Source: Bacteroidota bacterium (GTDB lineage Bacteria > Bacteroidota > Bacteroidia > Cytophagales > Microscillaceae). Taken from it: DNA of 54,033 bases. Numbering within the stretch: position 1 is the first letter of the stretch; every line of letters starts with the position of its first letter. Below the pieces are notes generated by a model. It saw nothing but the letters and a program-made list of their open reading frames with translations, searched no databases and was not told the DNA's origin. Shown here one piece after another: positions 15,750-25,367 of the stretch. The position numbers and the translations under genes are program-made. Location: the NCBI GenBank assembly GCA_004293265.1, contig RDXZ01000013.1:1-54033 (forward strand), written 5' to 3'.

Positions 15750-17197
15750 AAGCAGAAATAACAACACCAAATCCAAAATCTATAATAAATTCTTATAGAA
15801 GTTTTGGTTATAATCTTTCTACTGCTATTGCAGATATTATTGATAATTCTATTTCTGCAAATGCTAATGAAATTAGGTTGGAATACAAATGGAAAGGGCA
15901 AGATTCTTTCATTTCTATTTCTGACAATGGAGTAGGAATGAATAGGGACGAACTTATTTTGGCAATGACATTAGGTAGTAAAAACCCTGAAGAAGTACGA
16001 AGTGAAAAAGATTTGGGACGTTTTGGAATGGGCTTAAAAACAGCATCATTTTCACAATGTAAAAGACTTACATGTATTACAAAAAAACAAAATTATGCAA
16101 CAATAAAACGTTGTTGGGATATTGATTTTATTAATTCAGAAAATGAATGGCAGTTATTGGATTATGTTTCTGATAATTCATTTCTTGAGAAAATTGAAAA
16201 GCAAAAATCGGGAACATTAGTTCTTTGGGAAAAATTAGACCGAATTATTGGTAATGCTGAAATGAGTAATGAAAGTGTGAAAAATGTTTTTTACCAAGAA
16301 ATGATAAATGTAAAACGTCACTTAAGTTTGGTGTTTCACAAATTTATTGAGAGTAAACAGATAAAAATTTACTTTCAAAACTCAGAGATTGAAGCCTATA
16401 ATCCCTTTTTACTTAACTTAAATCCCAAGCCTGAAATGGGACAAACAGAAAATTTTGGCAATGTTGAAATAACTTATTTTATACTTCCACACATGTCAGA
16501 AATTGGCAAAACAGATTATGAAAATTCAGGTGGTTCGCTTGGCTGGTTTCAAGAACAAGGTTTTTACATTTATCGGGGTAACAGATTATTAGTTGCTTGC
16601 GATTGGCTTGGATTAGAAAAAAAACGTGATTATTCAAAATTGGCAAGAATTGCAGTTAATTTTACCAATATAAATGATTTTAATTGGCAATTAGATATTA
16701 AAAAATCAACTGCAACTCCACCAATAGAAATTAGAAAAGAACTTACACGAATTGCAAAAATTGCAATTATGAAGTCTGCTAAAATTTATAATTGGCGCGG
16801 ACAAAAAACAATTTCAGAAAACGGAAACACAAATTATGAACCATTGTGGACTGATGAAAAAACAAGAGAAGGAATTAAGAAATACAAAATTAACCGAAAA
16901 CACCCAATAATAAAATCATTATTGGAAGAAAATAATAAATTGGTTGGAAAAGCGTTAAAATTATTGGAAGATAACGTTCCAATTGAATTAATTTTATCAA
17001 ACCAAAACGAAGATCCTGCATTTCACGAATTAGAAAAACAAACCGAGAAACCAAGTGATGATTTAATCAATTTGGCTATTGAACTTTATAAAATAAACGT
17101 ATCACAAGGAGTACCGAATGAATTAGCAAGGCAACAAATTATGTGTTCAACACCTTTTAATTTATTTCCACTTATTAATGAATATCTAAATGAATGA
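15734..17197 (+). CDS. MORC/MutL-like GHKL ATPase
   Basis: A 487-residue ATP-binding protein. The Bergerat fold motifs are ADIIDNSISANA (33-44, with Asn38 for Mg), DNGVGM (64-69) and GRFGMGLKTAS (95-105). The residue in the place of the catalytic Glu of MutL is Asp34. A transducer-like domain with an S5-type fold follows (about 200-360), then a helical tail. Bacterial MORC-like ATPases of this type are known from comparative genomics to sit with Dcm-type methylases and Z1 proteins in restriction-like operons. It probably acts as an ATP-gated DNA clamp. The ATG lies inside the methylase gene, and the stop overlaps the Z1 start by 8 bp. Confidence 0.9.
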   Translation: MEEHIKAEITTPNPKSIINSYRSFGYNLSTAIADIIDNSISANANEIRLEYKWKGQDSFISISDNGVGMNRDELILAMTLGSKNPEEVRSEKDLGRFGMGLKTASFSQCKRLTCITKKQNYATIKRCWDIDFINSENEWQLLDYVSDNSFLEKIEKQKSGTLVLWEKLDRIIGNAEMSNESVKNVFYQEMINVKRHLSLVFHKFIESKQIKIYFQNSEIEAYNPFLLNLNPKPEMGQTENFGNVEITYFILPHMSEIGKTDYENSGGSLGWFQEQGFYIYRGNRLLVACDWLGLEKKRDYSKLARIAVNFTNINDFNWQLDIKKSTATPPIEIRKELTRIAKIAIMKSAKIYNWRGQKTISENGNTNYEPLWTDEKTREGIKKYKINRKHPIIKSLLEENNKLVGKALKLLEDNVPIELILSNQNEDPAFHELEKQTEKPSDDLINLAIELYKINVSQGVPNELARQQIMCSTPFNLFPLINEYLNE

Positions 17198-20045
17198 TTT
17201 ACTAGAATCTGCTAAGGCAATTGTATATACTTTACTTTCTCATCATAAAGGGGAAGTAACAGATGAAATATTAATATCTTTTGTTAATAAAGCCTCAGTA
17301 ATTAATATTATTGAAGGATTAGAATTTGATAAACAAGAGTTATTTGAAATTTTAAAAGCAGAATTGAGTATTGGTAAAGCAGAAATCACTATTCTGTCAG
17401 AAGATGTTGAGCCTTGGTTAAATAACGAAAAAGTAAATATAAAATTCTCTTTATGGAATAGATACAAAGCATATTTAAAAAACAATGATTCATCTTTTCC
17501 GATTTCTGAATTAGATGATTTCACGGACAAAATATTAGATAAATGTGTAAATCCAAAAAAAGATGGTTCTTGGGATAGACGAGGAATGGTTGTGGGACAC
17601 GTTCAGTCTGGAAAAACATCTAATTATGTTGGTCTTATCAATAAAGCAACTGATGCAGGTTACAAAGTAATTATCGTAATTGCTGGAACAATTAGTTCAT
17701 TACGAAGACAAACACAAGAAAGAATTGATTCTGGATATATTGGAAGAAACAGTTCAGCATTCATAAGAGAAAAAGAAAATAGAGTAATAGGTGTTGGGCA
17801 AAGCAAGTTTAATAACATTAAAAATCCTGCACCTGATATTTACTCTCTAACATCAGCATTCTACCAAAGCGGAGACGAGGGTGATTTTAACCAAAAAATT
17901 GCTAACGGTCTTAATATTCCAATTGGGAAAAACCCTGTGGTTTTTGTAATCAAAAAGAACAAAAGTATTTTAGAAAATTTGATTGATTGGTTTTCAAAAG
18001 ATGTAAACGCAAAAATTGTGGATGGAACATCAAAATTGTTTAATGTTCCAGCGTTGGTAATAGATGATGAAGCCGATTCTGCTTCTGTAAATGCATCAAG
18101 AGATGTTAATGAAATAAAAACAATCAATCGCTTAATCCGAACTTTACTAAATATTTTCAATCAGAATACTTTTATTGGCTATACTGCTACACCTTACGCC
18201 AATTTATTTATTCCTCAAGATTTTAATCAAGAACTGATCACAAGAGTAAAAAATAAGCCATATAAAATCGGAGAAGATTTATTTCCAAGAGATTTTATCA
18301 TTAACATTAAAGCACCCACTAATTATATTGGGGCGGCTAAAATTTTTGGTTATGAAAACGCAAATCCAGAACTCACAAAAGAGCCATTGGATATTTTCAG
18401 AGAAATAGACAATTACGACCCGCCATTTTTCCAAACAATCAACCGACAAAATAAAGATATTTTGCCTGAATATCTTCCGCAAAGTTTGGAAAAAGCCATA
18501 AAATCCTTCATTCTTATTTGTGTCATTCGTAGAGTGCGAGGGTACGAAAACAAGCATAATTCAATGTTGATTCACGTTGCTTTATTGGTGCGTTGGATTG
18601 ACAGAGTTGCCTATTTGGTAAACGAAAAAACGAAAGAATATAAAAACGCAATACAAAGCGAAGATGTTACATTGTTGAACGAGTTGAAAGAATTATACGA
18701 AAAAGATTTTTTGCCAACCACAAAAAATGTATTAGAAAATTTAGATTATAAAGATAGTAGAATAAAAGAACATACTTGGGAAGAAGTCAAAAAAGAACTA
18801 AAAAAAGCAGTTTTGAAAATAGATGTTCGTTCAGTTCATGGTACACGTTCAACAACAAATTTAGAATATCATAACATTGAAGAAATTGACTACAATCGAT
18901 ACGAAAATGGTTTGTCTGTTATTGCTGTTGGGGGTAGCCGTTTGTCAAGAGGAATAACTTTAGAAGGATTATCAGTTTCTTATTACATAAGAACAACTCG
19001 GATGTATGATTCGCTTATGCAAATGGGACGTTGGTTTGGTTATCGTCCAGGTTATGTTGATTTGTGTAGATTATATACTACAAACCAAATTTTTGAGTGG
19101 TTTAATCATATAACAATGGCAACCGAGGAGATGCGAAACGACTTTGACGAAATGACGGTAATGCACCAACGCCCAAAAGATTTCCGTTTGAAAGTTAGAA
19201 ATCATCATGGTTTATTGACCATTACAAGTTTGAACAAATTATATTTTTCAGAAGATATTGAAATTTCGTTTTCAGGTGAAAATATTCAAACGTATCAATT
19301 ACTCAAAACCAAGTTGGCAATTGAAAACAATCTTGCAACTTTAAATAATTTAATTGAGTCAATTGGATTTCCATCAAGGGATAATCGTATCGAACGCAAT
19401 GGTAGAACTAGACATTTATTATATCGTAATGTGAACATTGATGCATTGTGTAATTTTATAGATTCATTCAAAATAATTCAGCCAAGCATAAATAATGCTA
19501 CAATAAGTGAGTATATTAAGAATCAATCAAAAGGCAATATTATTAAAGAATGGAGTATTTGTATTGTAGGCAATACTGATGATGACGTTTTTATTGATTT
19601 TAACGGAAATGCCTTGCCAAAAGAACGATTACCAAATAGAAAATTCGCTACTTATAACTTAAAGTATAATGGAGAATTTATAACAATGGGTTGCTCGGTT
19701 CGTAACCAAATGTTTAGAGACAGAAGTTCAGAATATTACAAAATATCAAAAAATCAAATTGACCAAACAGGAGATCGACAAGTAGATTTGTTGGTTCAAA
19801 GTAACGAGTACAATAAAATTAAAGAAAACCGCTCTAAGGAAAAAAAAGGTTTGTTGTTAATTTATGCACTAGACGAAAGAGGTACTTTCTTTGAAGATAA
19901 ATTTGGACTACCTGTAATTGGTTATAGTTTGCATTTTCCAAGAATTGATGATGAAATTAAAGTTTCATATACAACTACAATCAATAAAGATTTCGATACT
20001 GAAACGATGATTGACGATGATAACCCTGAAACAGAAGAAAACTAA
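17190..20045 (+). CDS. Z1-domain helicase-like ATPase
   Basis: A 951-residue superfamily 2-like motor. Walker A is GHVQSGKTSNY (136-146), Walker B is ALVIDDEAD (about 288-296), and motif III is GYTATPYANLF (330-340). The Z1 domain proper, with GGSRLSRGITLEGL and MQMGRWFGYRPGY, carries the distal arginine finger region near 580-640. The N-terminal 120 residues are helical, and the C-terminal 250 residues are unassigned. Z1 proteins occur almost only in defence operons with MORC-like ATPases, where they probably translocate on DNA. It overlaps both neighbours, by 8 bp and 1 bp. Confidence 0.92.
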   Translation: MNDLLESAKAIVYTLLSHHKGEVTDEILISFVNKASVINIIEGLEFDKQELFEILKAELSIGKAEITILSEDVEPWLNNEKVNIKFSLWNRYKAYLKNNDSSFPISELDDFTDKILDKCVNPKKDGSWDRRGMVVGHVQSGKTSNYVGLINKATDAGYKVIIVIAGTISSLRRQTQERIDSGYIGRNSSAFIREKENRVIGVGQSKFNNIKNPAPDIYSLTSAFYQSGDEGDFNQKIANGLNIPIGKNPVVFVIKKNKSILENLIDWFSKDVNAKIVDGTSKLFNVPALVIDDEADSASVNASRDVNEIKTINRLIRTLLNIFNQNTFIGYTATPYANLFIPQDFNQELITRVKNKPYKIGEDLFPRDFIINIKAPTNYIGAAKIFGYENANPELTKEPLDIFREIDNYDPPFFQTINRQNKDILPEYLPQSLEKAIKSFILICVIRRVRGYENKHNSMLIHVALLVRWIDRVAYLVNEKTKEYKNAIQSEDVTLLNELKELYEKDFLPTTKNVLENLDYKDSRIKEHTWEEVKKELKKAVLKIDVRSVHGTRSTTNLEYHNIEEIDYNRYENGLSVIAVGGSRLSRGITLEGLSVSYYIRTTRMYDSLMQMGRWFGYRPGYVDLCRLYTTNQIFEWFNHITMATEEMRNDFDEMTVMHQRPKDFRLKVRNHHGLLTITSLNKLYFSEDIEISFSGENIQTYQLLKTKLAIENNLATLNNLIESIGFPSRDNRIERNGRTRHLLYRNVNIDALCNFIDSFKIIQPSINNATISEYIKNQSKGNIIKEWSICIVGNTDDDVFIDFNGNALPKERLPNRKFATYNLKYNGEFITMGCSVRNQMFRDRSSEYYKISKNQIDQTGDRQVDLLVQSNEYNKIKENRSKEKKGLLLIYALDERGTFFEDKFGLPVIGYSLHFPRIDDEIKVSYTTTINKDFDTETMIDDDNPETEEN

Positions 20046-21016
20046 TGATAAACATAAACTCCATTTGGGAAAATCAAAAACCAACAAACGATATTATAAT
20101 CAAAACTAAAATTGATGAAATATCACATTTTAATTGCTATGTCGCAACCAATAATATCACAAGACAGCATTTATATATTATGTCTATTTCAAAAAAAGTG
20201 GTAATTCCTGAATTAAAAAATTATCGTTTCAAAGGAGTTGAAATCTTTGCCATTGAAGTAGAAAACAATTTTGAACTTAATATTTATCTTTTAGACAATG
20301 ATTTGAAAGATATTTTTTCATTGTTCGTTCAAAATATCTTGGAAGATATTGAAAAATGTGTTACAGAAAATGAAGCCATTATAACAACGCTAAACGTAAT
20401 TTCAAAATGGAAGAAACTTTTTGATAAAATCAACTTCAATGGTTTATCTCTTGAACAACAAAAAGGATTGATAGGCGAATTATTGTTTCTCAACTATCTT
20501 TTGAGCAATAAGAAAATATCAACAAACGCTGTAAGTGCTTGGACAAGTACAGAACGAGAATTTCAAGCAAAAGATTTCACGTTGGGAACTATTGGGATTG
20601 AAATTAAGTTTACTTCTTCAATGCAACCAAAAATAAAAATTTCTAATGAAAAACAATTAGATGCTGAAAATTTAACAGAATTGTTTTTGGTTTTATATTC
20701 AACCGAAGCGGTAAAGGAAAATGGATTTTCGCTTAATTCAATCGTAGAACAAACCCGACAAAGTATTTCAACCGTTCAAGAACTCAATATTTTCAATGGT
20801 AAATTACAAATAAATGGCTATTTTGATGACGATAAAGAACATTATGGCAAAATGTACTCAATAAAAAAAATATTTGCTTTTGCTGTAGTTTCTGGCTTTC
20901 CTAAAATTGTGAAAACTGATTTACCGTTGGGAATTTATGATACTTCATATTCAATAGAAATTTCAGCAATTGAAAAATTTATTATAGATATTAAAGATAT
21001 TTTACAAAAAATTTAA
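20045..21016 (+). CDS. PD-(D/E)XK nuclease-motif protein (DUF4420-like)
   Basis: A 323-residue protein with the restriction-endonuclease-like core in its second half: GLIGELLFLNYLL (Glu145), KDFTLGT (Asp177) and IGIEIKFTSS with Glu186-x-Lys188, the expected active site. The first 120 residues are beta-rich. It is the likely cleavage subunit of the system. Its ATG shares one base with the stop of the Z1 gene, so translation is coupled. In other genomes this family usually follows a Z1 gene (from memory, not checked here). Confidence 0.88.
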   Translation: MININSIWENQKPTNDIIIKTKIDEISHFNCYVATNNITRQHLYIMSISKKVVIPELKNYRFKGVEIFAIEVENNFELNIYLLDNDLKDIFSLFVQNILEDIEKCVTENEAIITTLNVISKWKKLFDKINFNGLSLEQQKGLIGELLFLNYLLSNKKISTNAVSAWTSTEREFQAKDFTLGTIGIEIKFTSSMQPKIKISNEKQLDAENLTELFLVLYSTEAVKENGFSLNSIVEQTRQSISTVQELNIFNGKLQINGYFDDDKEHYGKMYSIKKIFAFAVVSGFPKIVKTDLPLGIYDTSYSIEISAIEKFIIDIKDILQKI

Positions 21017-21020
21017 AAAA

Positions 21021-23396
21021 ATGGAAAGAGCATTACAAAATTATATTGACGAACTAAAATCTGATATTTCTTCTTTGGTTTATTCCGAAGGAGAAGGAAC
21101 AAGTTTTGAAGACAAATTTACGGAGTATTGCATCGAAGTTTTAGAATCAATTGGAAAATCCGAAGGGGCGAGAGTTTTGTCATATATTCATCCAACCAAA
21201 CAAGGTACAATAGATTGGAAAATAAATGGCTTTTGTTTGAAAGACTTTGTAAAAGATGAAAACAAAAAAGAGTATTACGAAACGCTTGATTTATTTATTA
21301 CATTTTATAAAAATGAATATGGCTATAATATTACAAAAGATGATTATACAAAATCACTCAATCAAATAAAACGTTTTATTAATTATGCTTTAAAAGGTCA
21401 TATTGATTATATCGATAAATCGCATAAAGAACTTAACGAACTAATTAAAATAATAGAAAATCAAAGTAATAGTTTTGACAGAATCAATGTTTATTTTTTG
21501 ATAAACGGTTTTTCAAGCCACGAAAAAGAAAATATTGATATAAAAGATATTGATGTTTTTGTTCATACTTGGGATATTACACGATTATTTAAAATCAATG
21601 AATCAAATAGCATACACGAACCGATAGAAATAGATTTTGAAACATTTACCGAAAATGGAAAAGGTTTGCAATGTTTGCAAGTTCCCAATATTGATGAAAT
21701 GTACGATTGTTATTTGGCAATAGTTCAAGGCGAAATTCTCGCAAGGTTATACAAGGAATTTTCAAATGAATTGTTAGAAAGCAATGTGCGTGCTTTTTTA
21801 GGACAAACCGGAAAGTTTAATAAAGGAATAAGGGACACAATTCGTAATAAACCGCAAATGTTTTTGCCTTATAACAATGGAATTACTGCAACTGCTGAGA
21901 GCGTAGAAACAAAGTTTATCAATAATAATCAACTAATTATTACTAAATTAAAGGATTTTCAAATTGTAAATGGTGGACAAACAACGGCATCTCTTTATCA
22001 CACACAGAAAAAATTTAAAGACGTAGATTTGAGTAAAATATTTGTTCAAATGAAACTAACTGTCATTAAAGACAAAGAACAAAAAAATATTGAAGTGCCT
22101 AATATTTCACGATTTGCCAATAGTCAAAATAAAGTTTCTGAGTTAGATTTATCTTCCAATAATCCGTATTTTGTACAAATTGAAAATTTATCGAGAAAAA
22201 AATATGTTCTTAATCCTGATAACAAAAATCAATCTTTTTTATGGTTTTTTGAACGTACAAACGGACAATATCGCGAAGCATTGAATAAACAAACACCTAC
22301 ACAACAGAAAAAATTTAAAGAACAAAATCCTTCTAATTTAAAATTTTTGAAGTCAGATATAGCCAAATTTATTAACCTTTGGGAATTAGAACCACATTTT
22401 GTTGCACAAGGCTCACAGAAAAATTTTATTCATTTTACCAAAAAAATTAATGAACTTGTGAGTAAAAATAAATTACCTAGCGAAAATTTTTATCGCAAGT
22501 TAATTGCCAACGGCATTTTATTCAAAACAACAGATAAACTTTTTGGAAAGAAAAATATAGATGCCATTGGAGATACAAATTTAAAATCTTTTACAATTGC
22601 TTATACAATTTCTTATTTTCATTTTCTTACTAATAATCGTCTTGACCTTTGGAAAATCTATGAAAAACAAAAAATAGATGAGAATTTGAGTAATTATATC
22701 AAAGATATGTTAGTTTTTGTTCACAATCATTTAATTAAAGAAGCCAATAATAGTTTGATTTCTGAATACGCAAAAAGAGAATCGTCTTGGAAAAAATTAA
22801 AGGAAATACCTTATTCTATCAATTTGATAGATTGTTTGAAAGATTATTTGATTTTAGAAGAAGAAAAAATACAACGAGAAAAGGAAAAAGAATTGGATAC
22901 GACCACAATTGAAAATAGTATATATTTGGTAAGTGAAATCTATAGTATGGGTTTGAAATTTTGGGATGGCTTCAAAACGTATATTGAAACTAATAAAATA
23001 AATGAATTTGATTTTTATGATGCTTTTGATTTGCTCCAAAAACTAAATAACAAAACAAATTTATCTTTTAAAGCAACTAATTTTGGTAAGAAAGTTCTTG
23101 ATTTTATTCATCAAAATTTATCACTTGTAGAAGAAATTAAATCATTGTCAAACTTAGAAGAAAGTCCAATCATAGAGATAAAATTTATTTATGATAGGCT
23201 TTTGCTCATTTCAAAAGACAAATGGAAAAGTATTATTGATATAACAAATAGAAATAACATTTTTGATAATTTAGAACTTGCAAATATAAAATCAGTGCAA
23301 ATTTCTCTATCAAATAAAGAAAATCTAAAAGAAAATGCTTTAATTAAGTGCTATGAATCTTTACAAAAACTAAAAAAATTTAATATTGAGATATAA
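21021..23396 (+). CDS. AIPR family protein
   Basis: A 791-residue protein with the AIPR (abortive infection phage resistance) core at about 230-480: RAFLGQTGKFNKGIRDTI (258 on), FLPYNNGITATAE, and FQIVNGGQTTAS (313-324). The N-terminus has FEDKFTEYCIEVLE and TIDWKINGF, perhaps a degenerate nuclease-like region. The C-terminal 300 residues are helical and unassigned. It starts 4 bases after the nuclease gene and ends the operon. Its presence next to the restriction-like genes suggests an added effector or a sensor for phage. There is no clear intrinsic terminator after it. Confidence 0.9.
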   Translation: MERALQNYIDELKSDISSLVYSEGEGTSFEDKFTEYCIEVLESIGKSEGARVLSYIHPTKQGTIDWKINGFCLKDFVKDENKKEYYETLDLFITFYKNEYGYNITKDDYTKSLNQIKRFINYALKGHIDYIDKSHKELNELIKIIENQSNSFDRINVYFLINGFSSHEKENIDIKDIDVFVHTWDITRLFKINESNSIHEPIEIDFETFTENGKGLQCLQVPNIDEMYDCYLAIVQGEILARLYKEFSNELLESNVRAFLGQTGKFNKGIRDTIRNKPQMFLPYNNGITATAESVETKFINNNQLIITKLKDFQIVNGGQTTASLYHTQKKFKDVDLSKIFVQMKLTVIKDKEQKNIEVPNISRFANSQNKVSELDLSSNNPYFVQIENLSRKKYVLNPDNKNQSFLWFFERTNGQYREALNKQTPTQQKKFKEQNPSNLKFLKSDIAKFINLWELEPHFVAQGSQKNFIHFTKKINELVSKNKLPSENFYRKLIANGILFKTTDKLFGKKNIDAIGDTNLKSFTIAYTISYFHFLTNNRLDLWKIYEKQKIDENLSNYIKDMLVFVHNHLIKEANNSLISEYAKRESSWKKLKEIPYSINLIDCLKDYLILEEEKIQREKEKELDTTTIENSIYLVSEIYSMGLKFWDGFKTYIETNKINEFDFYDAFDLLQKLNNKTNLSFKATNFGKKVLDFIHQNLSLVEEIKSLSNLEESPIIEIKFIYDRLLLISKDKWKSIIDITNRNNIFDNLELANIKSVQISLSNKENLKENALIKCYESLQKLKKFNIEI

Positions 23397-23509
23397 AAAT
23401 AAATAAGCACTGAATACTCAAAATAAGTTAGTACTACATTTTGGGCTGACTTAAAATAGATGTATAATTTATGTGTCAAAAGTAATAAATCTGCGCTTTT
23501 CTAACATCT

Positions 23510-23616
23510 ACATCTATACAAATAAAATTTTTATAAAAACCAAAAAATCATTTTAAATCTCTAAAATCTGCTTTATTTTTGTGCTTCTTTGTGATAGTTT
23601 TTTTTTGTAAATCTTA
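23510..23616. repeat. Right copy of the island direct repeat
   Basis: The match to 14126-14233 ends exactly after GTAAATCTTA. The gap 23397-23509 before it and 23617-23779 after it hold no gene and no good hairpin; an 8-bp inverted repeat (TAGATGTA 23457-23464, TACATCTA 23509-23516) touches the repeat edge. Confidence 0.9.
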
Positions 23617-23817
23617 GAAACCATAAATAATAAATGAGTTATAATTAAACCAATTAATTATTATCAAGTCAAATAAAAAAAACATTTTTTTTCCAAAAAA
23701 AATGATAAAACATATAATAATTTCACGTATCTTCTCACAAACTACCTTTAAAAAAATTTTAATTTTCAAAAATAATAACTATTTTTGCACCAATTAAATT
23801 TTTTTTTACCTAAAAAT

Positions 23818-24495
23818 ATGATAAAACAAATAATTATTTTTACTTTTTTGTTTATAATAGTTAGAGTTACTTTTGCTCAAGATACAACTATTTTAATCAA
23901 TAAAAAAAATTGGCAATACTATGCTGACGAACAAGCAAAATGGAAACCTATCGCAAATATGGACGTTAGGCAATCTTTTTTAAAAGATGCACCCATTACT
24001 ATTCAAGGTTTTCAAGTTGGGGCAAGAAATCAAGGTAAATATCAACTTACTTTAGGGTATTATTGGCTCACACAAAGTTCTCAAACAGCTATCAAAGTTA
24101 AAAATAGAAATAGATTATCTATCATTAATTTAGACGGAAATACAAAAATTAATTATTTTAGTCTTTGTTTCAATTATATTTTTTTAAATACCAAATATAT
24201 AGAATTAGGACTGCCTACCGAAGTCGGTTTTGCACAGATGACTGATAAAGTAACTGCACCAAACGGAACGGTTTTGAGAGATTTGAATACTAATTTTGTT
24301 CCTATTCAATTAGGCGTTTCTTTTCATTGGCGAGTAACCCGTTGGGTAGGGGCAAAAGCCGCTGTGGGTATCAGACAAGTCGTTTCTAACGTAGAAGAAA
24401 CTACTTTATCACAAGATTTTGACGGAACGTATTATAGTTATGGAGTGGTTCTGTATTTATCCAATATTTATAAAAGTATTTCTAAAACTAAATAA
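23818..24495 (+). CDS. Secreted outer-membrane beta-barrel-like protein
   Basis: A 225-residue protein with a signal peptide (1-20, ending TFA before QDTT). The body alternates hydrophobic and polar residues in long strands (GKYQLTLGYYWL, YFSLCFNYIFL, PIQLGVSFHWRV), which is typical of small outer-membrane barrels in Bacteroidota. I recognise no named family. ATG 23818 gives the signal peptide; the frame extends to 23785 but without sense. A TATTTTTG -7 box (23780-23787) precedes it. It is followed after 16 bases by the TPR gene and precedes the porP-gldKLMN locus, so an envelope role is plausible. Confidence 0.75.
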   Translation: MIKQIIIFTFLFIIVRVTFAQDTTILINKKNWQYYADEQAKWKPIANMDVRQSFLKDAPITIQGFQVGARNQGKYQLTLGYYWLTQSSQTAIKVKNRNRLSIINLDGNTKINYFSLCFNYIFLNTKYIELGLPTEVGFAQMTDKVTAPNGTVLRDLNTNFVPIQLGVSFHWRVTRWVGAKAAVGIRQVVSNVEETTLSQDFDGTYYSYGVVLYLSNIYKSISKTK

Positions 24496-24511
24496 TTACA
24501 AAAAAAACTTT

Positions 24512-25183
24512 ATGAAAATATATATATTATTTTTTCTTCTAATTATTTTCTCTTTTACAATATATGCTCAAAATAATTCTGAAGAAACAAAAAACGATAA
24601 AAAAGAAGAACCTAAAAAAACACCACAAGAATACTTTGATGATGGTATTTTGAAGTTCAAAACAGGAAATTTTGTTGGCTCTGCTAATGATTTTGATATG
24701 GCAATCAAAGAAAAAAATGATTGGGGAGAAGCATATCTCAAAAGAGCAAGAAGTCGCCGATATGCTGGTAATTATGAATCAGCCATAGAAGATTATACAA
24801 TTTCTTTGCGTATTAATCCTAATGCAAAACAAGCCTATGCAGGCAGGGCGCAAGCGTATTTAAAGTTAAAAAATTATGATTTAGCTATCAAAGATTATGA
24901 TTTAGCCATTCAAAATTTACCCAATGTACCTTATATTAATAGCCTCTATTTTAATCGCGGTTTGGCTTACCAAAAATTACAAAAACAAAAAGAAGCATTA
25001 CAAGATTATACGCAAGTGCTACAAAATGAACCTGAACACGTAAAAGCACTTACCAACAGAGGAATTATTAAATATCAACAAAAACAAGTAAGACAAGCCT
25101 GCCAAGATTGGATTAAGGCAAAAAAATTAGGCAACGAAAAAGCAAAGAAAAATGTGGATAAAGCTTGTCAATGTTGTATCTAA
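24512..25183 (+). CDS. Secreted TPR protein
   Basis: A 223-residue protein with a signal peptide (1-18, ending IYA before QNN), a lysine/glutamate-rich linker (20-40) and about five tetratricopeptide repeats from 40 to the end. The last ends in a cysteine-bearing tail (CQDWIKAKKLG...DKACQCC). Similar periplasmic Sel1/TPR proteins with 'ACxDWxKA' endings are common in Bacteroidota. The start at 24512 is chosen for the signal peptide; the frame is open to 24419 inside the previous gene. Partner unknown. Confidence 0.82.
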   Translation: MKIYILFFLLIIFSFTIYAQNNSEETKNDKKEEPKKTPQEYFDDGILKFKTGNFVGSANDFDMAIKEKNDWGEAYLKRARSRRYAGNYESAIEDYTISLRINPNAKQAYAGRAQAYLKLKNYDLAIKDYDLAIQNLPNVPYINSLYFNRGLAYQKLQKQKEALQDYTQVLQNEPEHVKALTNRGIIKYQQKQVRQACQDWIKAKKLGNEKAKKNVDKACQCCI

Positions 25184-25290
25184 AATGATATTTTCTACTG
25201 ATTTTTTGTAAAAAAAAAGATTAAAATTGGTTATTTTTAAGATATTAGAAAAAAAAATGAAAAAAAAATTTTTTTTTATACAAAAGTTTG

Positions 25291-25298
25291 TAACTTTG
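25291..25298 (+). promoter_or_regulatory. -7 element upstream of the porP gene
   Basis: TAACTTTG, 70 bases before the start codon. No good TTTG lies 19-21 bases upstream (poly-T there), so the promoter is probable but not complete. Confidence 0.5.
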
Positions 25299-25367
25299 CA
25301 CTAATATTTTGATAAACTAATTAAATAAAAACGTCTTTTTCTCTTTGGCATCACAAAAAAAACCAGT

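Larger units (their letters stand above)
14126..23616. mobile_element. Defence island bracketed by 108-bp direct repeats
   Basis: The segment between two near-identical direct repeats (14126-14233 and 23510-23616) contains only one promoter and the five-gene defence operon. No integrase, transposase or tRNA gene is present. The arrangement fits a cassette that entered or can leave by recombination between the repeats. What is seen is the repeats and the gene content; mobility is inferred. Confidence 0.55.
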
